Source: Streptococcaceae bacterium (lineage in GTDB: Bacteria > Bacillota > Bacilli > Lactobacillales > Streptococcaceae). From it: a DNA stretch of 7,958 nucleotides. Location of the stretch: the NCBI GenBank assembly GCA_031270215.1, contig JAISYB010000041.1, positions 1 through 7,958 of the forward strand, written 5' to 3'. Both the position numbers and the translations under genes were made by a program. Under the pieces are notes generated by a model. It made no database searches and was not told the DNA's origin. It saw nothing but the letters and a program-made list of their open reading frames with translations. Shown here piece after piece: positions 5,904 through 7,958 of this stretch (its first letter is position 1; each line of letters starts with the position of its first letter).

Positions 5904-5994
5904 AAACAAACAGGCAAATGCACTTTAACTTAAAATTTCAGTATAATAAATGAGCTAAGATAACTGATTTAGAAAATAAAAAACAGCTAAGACT

Positions 5995-6022
5995 TTTATA
6001 ACGATTGCTAAAGGTATATAAT
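5995..6022 (+). promoter_or_regulatory. promoter of pgcA
   Basis: An exact TATAAT at 6017-6022 lies 35 bases before the ATG of pgcA. The best -35 match is TTTATA (5995-6000), four of six consensus bases, with a 16-base spacer. A second TATAAT at 5942-5947 has no convincing -35. Confidence 0.55.
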
Positions 6023-6056
6023 TGCAAGTGTAATTAACTAATTGAGGAGGGACAAT

Positions 6057-7784
6057 ATGACTTGGGAAACAACATATCAAACTTGGAAAAATTTTGACGG
6101 CTTGGAGGACGGTTTAAAGCAGGAGCTTTCTGAATTAGCAGACGATTCTTTAAAGTTGGAAGATGCTTTTTATGCACCTCTAGAATTTGGAACGGCAGGA
6201 ATGCGTGGATTTATCGGTGCAGGGATTAATCGAATGAACATCTATACGGTTCGTCAAGCGACCGAAGGTTTAGCAAAGCTGATGGAAACAAAGGGTGAAA
6301 AAGAGAAAAAGCGTGGCGTGGCAATTGCTTATGACTCTAGACATTTTTCACCAGAGTTTGCACTTGAAGCAGGAAAAGTCTTGGCAAAGCATGACATTCC
6401 ATCATTTATTTTTGAAAGTTTGCGTCCAACGCCTGAATTATCCTTTGCAGTGCGTGAGTTAGGTGCTTTAGCTGGAATTATGATTACTGCCTCACATAAT
6501 CCGGCAGCCTATAACGGCTATAAGGTTTACGGGGAGGACGGTGCGCAAATGCCGCCGCATGATGCAGATGCATTGACTGCGTTTGTCAGAGCGATTGAAA
6601 ATCCGTTAACGATTGAAGTTGCTGATGAAGTCGCAGCTAAGGCGGATGGCTTAATCAAAATCATTGGGGAAGCGATTGATGAAAAATATTTAGCATTAAT
6701 CAAAGATGTAACGATTAATCCTCAATTGATTAAAGAAGTGGGTAAGGACTTGAAGTTTGTTTTCACGCCACTTCACGGTACTGGCGAAATGCTGGGACGT
6801 CGTGCATTAGCGCAGGCAGGTTTTGAGAAGCTTAAAGTTGTTGAAGCGCAAGCAATTCCAGACGGCGATTTTCCAACCGTGGAGTCGCCAAATCCGGAAG
6901 CAAAATCAGCCTTTAACTTAGCAATTGAGCTTGGGAAAAAAGAAGGCGCTGATGTCTTGATTGCAACTGACCCTGATGCTGACCGCTTGGGAGTTGCCGT
7001 TTTAGGCACAGACGGCGATTATCGTGTTTTAACTGGTAACCAAATCGGTGCACTTTTGGTTAAATATGTTCTTGAAGCACATCAGAGCGCTGGGACATTA
7101 CCGGCGAATGCGACGATTATTAAATCAATTGTTTCAAGCGAGCTACCAACAGCCATTGCTAAAAGTTACGGTGTTGAAACGCAAAATGTTCTGACAGGTT
7201 TTAAATTTATCGCTGAAAAAATTGAAGAATTTGAAGTATCTAGCTCAAATACCTATATGTTTGGTTTTGAAGAAAGCTATGGTTACCTCATTAAGCCATT
7301 TGTTCGTGATAAGGATGCCATTCAAGCAGCTTTACTGACGGCAGAGGTTGTTGCTTTTTATAAGCAGCAGGGGAAGACCTTGTTTGATGGCTTAGAGGAA
7401 ATCTTTAAGGAATATGGTTATTACGCTGAACGGACGATCTCGGTTACCTTATCAGGAATTGACGGTACTTCCAAGATTAAGGCGATTATGGATAAGTTTA
7501 GACAATCCGCACCTGAGAAGCTAAATAATACCAATGTGGTGATTAGTGAGGACTTCTTGGCATTAACCAAGACGGATGGTGAGGGAAATGTTGAGAAGCT
7601 GACAACACCGCCTTCTAATGTCCTAAAATATCAGCTTGCTGACGGCTCTTGGGTTGCTGTTAGACCGTCTGGTACAGAACCAAAGATTAAGTTCTATCTG
7701 GCAACACAGGCTCATTCTAATGCTTCTGCTGAAGCAAAGTTAGACGTTTTAGAGCGAGAAATCAACGAGATTGTTGGTGCATAG
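6057..7784 (+). CDS. pgcA: alpha-phosphoglucomutase / phospho-sugar mutase
   Basis: The enzyme interconverts glucose 6-phosphate and glucose 1-phosphate (some relatives also use mannose phosphates), feeding UDP-glucose for glycolipids, teichoic-acid decoration and polysaccharides. The protein has 575 residues, close to Bacillus PgcA, and shows all four alpha-D-phosphohexomutase regions in order: the active-site loop TASHNPAAYNGYK with phosphoserine Ser146; the magnesium loop DPDADR with Asp305, Asp307 and Asp309; the sugar-binding loop GFEESYG at 403-409; and the phosphate-binding loop RPSGTEPKIKFY starting at 536. A TTG at 6042 is in frame but lies on the SD itself; AGGAGGG (6045-6051) five bases before ATG 6057 sets the start there. 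It is monocistronic, with its own promoter and a strong terminator. The gene is complete with no missing key residue. Glucose versus mannose preference cannot be settled by eye. Confidence 0.95.
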   Translation: MTWETTYQTWKNFDGLEDGLKQELSELADDSLKLEDAFYAPLEFGTAGMRGFIGAGINRMNIYTVRQATEGLAKLMETKGEKEKKRGVAIAYDSRHFSPEFALEAGKVLAKHDIPSFIFESLRPTPELSFAVRELGALAGIMITASHNPAAYNGYKVYGEDGAQMPPHDADALTAFVRAIENPLTIEVADEVAAKADGLIKIIGEAIDEKYLALIKDVTINPQLIKEVGKDLKFVFTPLHGTGEMLGRRALAQAGFEKLKVVEAQAIPDGDFPTVESPNPEAKSAFNLAIELGKKEGADVLIATDPDADRLGVAVLGTDGDYRVLTGNQIGALLVKYVLEAHQSAGTLPANATIIKSIVSSELPTAIAKSYGVETQNVLTGFKFIAEKIEEFEVSSSNTYMFGFEESYGYLIKPFVRDKDAIQAALLTAEVVAFYKQQGKTLFDGLEEIFKEYGYYAERTISVTLSGIDGTSKIKAIMDKFRQSAPEKLNNTNVVISEDFLALTKTDGEGNVEKLTTPPSNVLKYQLADGSWVAVRPSGTEPKIKFYLATQAHSNASAEAKLDVLEREINEIVGA

Positions 7785-7787
7785 TTT

Positions 7788-7826
7788 AAAAATCCCTTAA
7801 AGCCAACCCGACTTTGAGGGATTTTT
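7788..7826 (+). terminator. strong intrinsic terminator of pgcA
   Basis: A 15-bp stem with a single G-U pair (7788-7802 with 7812-7826) encloses the loop CCAACCCGA and ends in five T residues. The central CCC/GGG pairs plus A-tract and T-tract flanks are the classic form, and it starts three bases after the pgcA stop. The A-tract on the left would let it act in both directions. Confidence 0.92.
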
Positions 7827-7908
7827 ACTATTTATCTCCACAAAATATTTTGCATTTTTTTAATTATAAACATTTATTAAGTTTCCGCTTTCTTTTTTCT
7901 AACTTTCG

Positions 7909-7917
7909 TGTTAAAAT
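7909..7917 (+). promoter_or_regulatory. extended -10 promoter for the next gene
   Basis: TGTTAAAAT (7909-7917) reads as TGn plus TAAAAT, an extended -10 element with no clear -35 box at 16-18 bases. Transcription would begin near 7924 and run off the right edge. A ribosome-binding-like AAAAGGGA follows at 7944-7951, so the gene start probably lies just outside the window. Confidence 0.5.
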
Positions 7918-7927
7918 GTAGTTAGTT

Positions 7928-7941
7928 TAAAAACGGTTTCA
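7928..7941 (+). promoter_or_regulatory. cre-like CcpA operator
   Basis: TAAAAACGGTTTCA matches the catabolite-responsive element consensus TGWAANCGNTNWCA at every position but the second (A for G). It begins about four bases downstream of the predicted transcription start, a position where CcpA bound with HPr-Ser-P would block transcription. The gene to the right is therefore probably repressed by preferred sugars. Binding is inferred from the match only. Confidence 0.6.
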
Positions 7942-7958
7942 ATAAAAGGGATTTTACT

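Noticed and set aside
6042..6056. TTG start for pgcA at 6042
   Set aside because: The TTG overlaps the Shine-Dalgarno sequence of the ATG at 6057, and homologs begin at MTW-like residues.
6773..7009. Minus-strand 78-codon ORF inside pgcA
   Set aside because: It lies opposite the metal-binding region of pgcA and has no RBS or domain of its own.
1..7958. CRISPR arrays, tRNA or rRNA genes, riboswitches, phage att sites
   Set aside because: No regularly spaced repeats, cloverleaf-like segments, conserved rRNA stretches or known aptamer patterns were seen by eye; a covariance-model scan would be decisive.

Overview
The window is a low-GC Firmicute chromosome segment, most likely from a lactic acid bacterium (Lactobacillales, perhaps Lactobacillaceae). 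The evidence is AT-rich spacers, strong AGGAGG-type ribosome binding sites, GTG/TTG starts, a cre-like CcpA site, and a gene set (AcuB-like CBS-ACT protein, Tpx, NorM/DinF-type MATE pump, HI0933-type flavoprotein, C26 glutamine-amidotransferase-like hydrolase, PgcA phosphoglucomutase) typical of that group. Genus cannot be fixed from sequence alone.

Layout. 1-341: a terminator-like hairpin, then a 58-aa secreted or membrane-peptide-like ORF (81-257) that is not recognised. 342-1496 (+): a CBS-CBS-ACT protein followed closely by thiol peroxidase tpx, probably co-transcribed. 1497-1810: a gene-poor convergent spacer with an inverted repeat, an open fragment faintly like an IS3-type transposase remnant, a 19-codon ORF with a strong SD on the other strand, and an intrinsic terminator for the minus-strand genes. 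1811-3523 (-): MATE transporter followed by a 131-aa lipoprotein or membrane-anchored protein in one operon. 3524-3877: spacer with MATE-operon promoter candidates and a terminator-like hairpin for the operon further right. 3878-5869 (-): C26 class I amidotransferase-like hydrolase followed 21 nt later by a flavoprotein of the HI0933/BaiN type. 5870-6056: divergent promoter region. 6057-7784 (+): phosphoglucomutase with a textbook terminator. 7827-7958: promoter and cre-like site for a gene that begins beyond the right edge.

Functionally these are mostly housekeeping and stress genes: peroxide removal (Tpx), efflux (MATE), a flavoenzyme, glutamyl-amide hydrolysis, and Glc-6-P/Glc-1-P interconversion for cell-envelope polysaccharide and glycolipid synthesis. 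I see no CRISPR array, tRNA, rRNA, intact insertion sequence or convincing new multi-gene system. The least explained parts are the 58-aa peptide gene, the uncharacterised partner of the MATE pump and the two gene-poor spacers.
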